DNA of 33,805 nt, from the NCBI GenBank assembly GCA_021849045.1, contig JAJZTK010000029.1:1-33805 (forward strand), read 5' to 3'. The position numbers and the translations under genes are program-made. This DNA comes from Deltaproteobacteria bacterium. Lineage in GTDB: Bacteria > Desulfobacterota > Desulfuromonadia > Geobacterales > DSM-12255. Positions 32,057-33,805 of this stretch are shown piece by piece (the first letter of the stretch is position 1; each line of letters begins with the position of its first letter). The notes beneath the pieces were generated by a model that saw only the letters and a list, made by a program, of their open reading frames with translations, made no database searches and was not told the DNA's origin.

Positions 32057-32083
32057 GGGGCGCCCGGGATGACCGGACGCCCC
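32057..32083. terminator. Hairpin between the convergent thioesterase and porin genes
   Basis: GGGGCG and CGCCCC, continued by CCGG/CCGG after one mismatch, form a stem around the loop GATGA. It is followed by TTT on the plus strand. The position between convergent genes fits a shared terminator. The rest of the gap (31927-32095) has no other feature. Confidence 0.6.
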
Positions 32084-32095
32084 TTTCCATCTGCT

Positions 32096-33523
32096 TTAGA
32101 AGACAAAGCCGAGGGTGACCTGGAACTTGTCGTTGTCCAGAGCGGTCTCGCCGGCGCTTCGCTTGTCGCCGTAAAACTGGTAGTCGGCCTTGACCACCAT
32201 GGTGGTAGTCGGCTTGAAGGCAAGGCCAAAGGTGGTGTAGTTGCGGTCGAAGCGGCCGCTCGCCTTGCTCGGGTTGGCGATGCTCCCCTGCTGGGTGTCG
32301 AACTCGGACCAGCGGGCAAAGATGACGGCGTCGGCGTCGGCCAGCTTCCCTTTCTTCAGCACTTTCGGCATAACGTGGTAACCCCCTTCCACCCAGTAGC
32401 CCGACATGTTGTGGCCGATCTCGTCGCTCAGCACTGCCGGGTTGTCCTGATAAACGTGGGCATACTCCCCGGCGATGTCGAAATCGCCGATGCTGTATTT
32501 GCCGTCAAAGGCGGCAACGGTGGTGTAGGCGGTCGGCTTGCCACTCGGCGCCGAATTGGCGCTGTGGAAGGAGAAGTTGGTGTAGAGGTTGGTGATGGGG
32601 CGGACCTCCAGCCGGCCGGCGATGGCGAAGTTTCGGTTACTGTCCTTTGGGCTGAAACTCTGCCGGCCTTCCCTGATGCCGTTATCTGCCGCGAACTTAC
32701 TCCCGTCCAGGCCGGTCAGGGCGAGGAGCTGGTAATTCACCCTGTCTCCCAGTTCGCCATGGATGCCAGCCCCCATTTCCGACCAGGTGGAGGGAATGAT
32801 GATCTGATCGAGCTGGGGGCGGGTGGTGGAGTTGAAGTTGGTCGGCTCGTGGTAGGGGTTGATGGCGCCGACCGGGACCAGCATCACGCCGGCTTTGAGG
32901 TTGAAGGCGCGGGAGAGCTTGGTGTCGAGAAACGCCTGCTCCACCGACACCCCACCGTCAGGGCCGCCGTCGGGGACCCCGCCATGCTCCCATTCCAGTT
33001 CGGTGTTGAAGGTGAGCCAGTCGGCCAATTCGGAGTCGACGTAGAGGACAACCCTTCGCGGTTCCAGGGTGTTGCCGCCGTTGCCGTTGCCATTCTCTTT
33101 CCGGAACCTGATTAGTACCAATCTTCCGCAACACACTCTCCCCCTCCCTTGACGGGAGGGGGGCGGGGGGGTGGGTGAAGCTGCAACCAGCGGACTTCGT
33201 GGCACCTTCCCCCCCACCATCACCCTCCCCCGCCAGGGGGGAGGGGATTTTTTTCAAGCGGGCGGAAGATTAGTGCTAATCAGGTTCCGGAATACGTAGT
33301 CAAGCTCCCCGTAGCCGCCGAAACGGGTCTTGTTCCAGATGTTCTTGATACTCCCGTTGCCAGCGGTGCTCTCCGCTGTCTTTCCACCCTCTTTCAGGGT
33401 CTTGACCTGGCTGTTCAGGGTGTCGATCTGCTGTTGCAGGTCATCGAGGGTGGCGGCCCGTGCCCTGGCCGAGGCGGTGAGAAGGACGACGGTTGCTGCC
33501 AGTAGTATTGCGCTTCGTTTCAT
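32096..33523 (-). pseudogene. Outer-membrane porin gene interrupted by a MITE
   Basis: The original gene runs from ATG 33523, with AAGGAGG just upstream, to TAA at 32096. The N-terminus is a signal peptide (MKRSAILLAATVVLLTASAR, then ARA before the cleavage site) followed by a short coiled coil (LDDLQQQIDTLNSQVKTL). The rest is a beta-barrel of the phosphate-selective porin (OprP/OprO-like) type, ending in VTLGFVF with the C-terminal Phe needed for barrel assembly. A 178-bp element plus 8-bp duplication (186 bp, a multiple of 3) splits it between GYGELDYVFR and KENGNGNGG. The frame stays the same but meets TGA at 33254-33256. Without the insert the protein would be 413 aa. An internal ATG at 33223 cannot give an exported protein. 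Confidence 0.85.
33107..33284. mobile_element. MITE copy 2 (178 bp) inside the porin gene
   Basis: It has the same terminal inverted repeats as copy 1 (CCTGATTAG to CTAATCAGG) and is flanked by the 8-bp direct repeat TTCCGGAA (33099-33106 and 33285-33292). The interior holds G- and C-rich tracts (CCCCCTCCC, GGGAGGGG, CCCTCCCCCGCC) able to fold back. No coding capacity for a transposase exists. Confidence 0.9.
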
Positions 33524-33571
33524 TGTTTCCTCCTTCGATGTGTGTTGATATGTGCCCTGTTTGGGCTCCTG

Positions 33572-33590
33572 GAAAATGAAAGTCACTTTC
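33572..33590. promoter_or_regulatory. Fur-box-like site 1 upstream of the porin
   Basis: The 19 bases GAAAATGAAAGTCACTTTC match the classical Fur box at 14 of 19 positions and contain the perfect palindrome TGAAAGT-C-ACTTTCA. It lies about 50 bp upstream of the porin start codon. Confidence 0.5.
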
Positions 33591-33652
33591 AATGTGTATC
33601 TAAAAAACAAGCCACCCCATTGGCCGACATCAGGATAGGGCCGGCTTGTGCA

Positions 33653-33671
33653 GAAAATGATTTTCGTTTTC
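33653..33671. promoter_or_regulatory. Fur-box-like site 2 upstream of the porin
   Basis: The 19 bases GAAAATGATTTTCGTTTTC match the Fur box at 14 of 19 positions. With site 1, 62 bp nearer the gene, it suggests iron-responsive or related metal control of the porin promoter. Confidence 0.5.
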
Positions 33672-33707
33672 AATACCAGAAAATGTCGTGCCGGGTCAAG
33701 TAAAAAC

Positions 33708-33805
33708 CTGATTAGCACTAATCTTCCGCCCGCTTGAAAAAAATCCCCTCCCCCCTGGCGGGGGAGGGTGAGGGTGGGGGGGAAGTTGCCACGAAGTTCG
33801 CTGGT
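33708..33805. mobile_element. MITE copy 3, cut by the window edge
   Basis: It begins CCTGATTAGCACTAATC, followed by CGCTTGAAAAAAATCCCC, the reverse complement of the right end of copy 2, so it lies in opposite orientation. Its interior follows the long form almost base for base to the window end. The far end and target duplication are outside the window. Confidence 0.85.

Noticed and set aside
33254-33718. Porin N-terminal frame beginning upstream at 33718
   Set aside because: The upstream extension reads through the MITE border and the promoter region. The ATG at 33523 has AAGGAGG and a proper signal peptide.
1-33805. CRISPR array
   Set aside because: No regularly spaced short direct repeats were seen. 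The repeated sequences are MITE copies and one duplicated regulatory region.

Overview
The window looks like a chromosomal segment of a Geobacter-type anaerobe (Desulfuromonadota). The backbone is GC-rich and carries a PrkA/YeaH/SpoVR stress module, several CoA-thioester enzymes, a tRNA-Sec gene and palindromic intergenic repeats. This assignment is an inference from gene content; there is no rRNA or other marker gene.

Left part (1-5605): the N-terminal 1277 codons of a very large membrane cyclic beta-glucan synthase-like protein on the minus strand, running off the left edge. Next comes a 540-bp intergenic region and a PAS-PAS-LuxR regulator, also on the minus strand.

Middle left (5606-9545): an AT-rich, apparently acquired block with a 3-hydroxyisobutyrate dehydrogenase-like gene whose C-terminus is short, an AtoE-type short-chain fatty acid transporter, a possible 29-aa membrane peptide and a methylmalonyl-CoA epimerase-like VOC gene. 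It ends in a 263-bp IS-derived mini-element with inverted repeats. Two diverged copies of one ~345-bp regulatory region flank the block. The right copy still carries the first codons of a second, deleted copy of the PAS-LuxR regulator.

Catabolic cluster (9546-16162): CoA transferase, GntP-type permease, crotonase, a 27-codon remnant of a deleted acyl-CoA dehydrogenase, a full acyl-CoA dehydrogenase, an MBL-fold hydrolase and a CxxC-less AhpD-like protein. The intact dehydrogenase lacks the usual catalytic Glu (Thr363) and has Asp at 91. That is the pattern of 1,4-eliminating cyclohex-1-ene-1-carboxyl-CoA dehydrogenases. The remnant belongs to a conventional Glu-containing dehydrogenase, so this may be a partly decayed alicyclic-acid pathway.

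Middle right (16163-22620): a minus-strand MFS transporter and ThDP enzyme pair, an intergenic region with DnaA-box-like sites, a TetR regulator divergent from a succinyl-CoA:acetate-type CoA transferase, and tRNA-Sec.

Right part (22740-33805): a four-gene stress module (prkA, yeaH, spoVR and a second, divergent prkA), then a YdcZ-type membrane protein, folA and a YciA-type thioesterase. Last is a minus-strand porin gene broken by a 178-bp non-autonomous transposable element (MITE). Three copies of this MITE occur in the window, two with clear 8-bp target duplications. Two Fur-box-like sites precede the porin.
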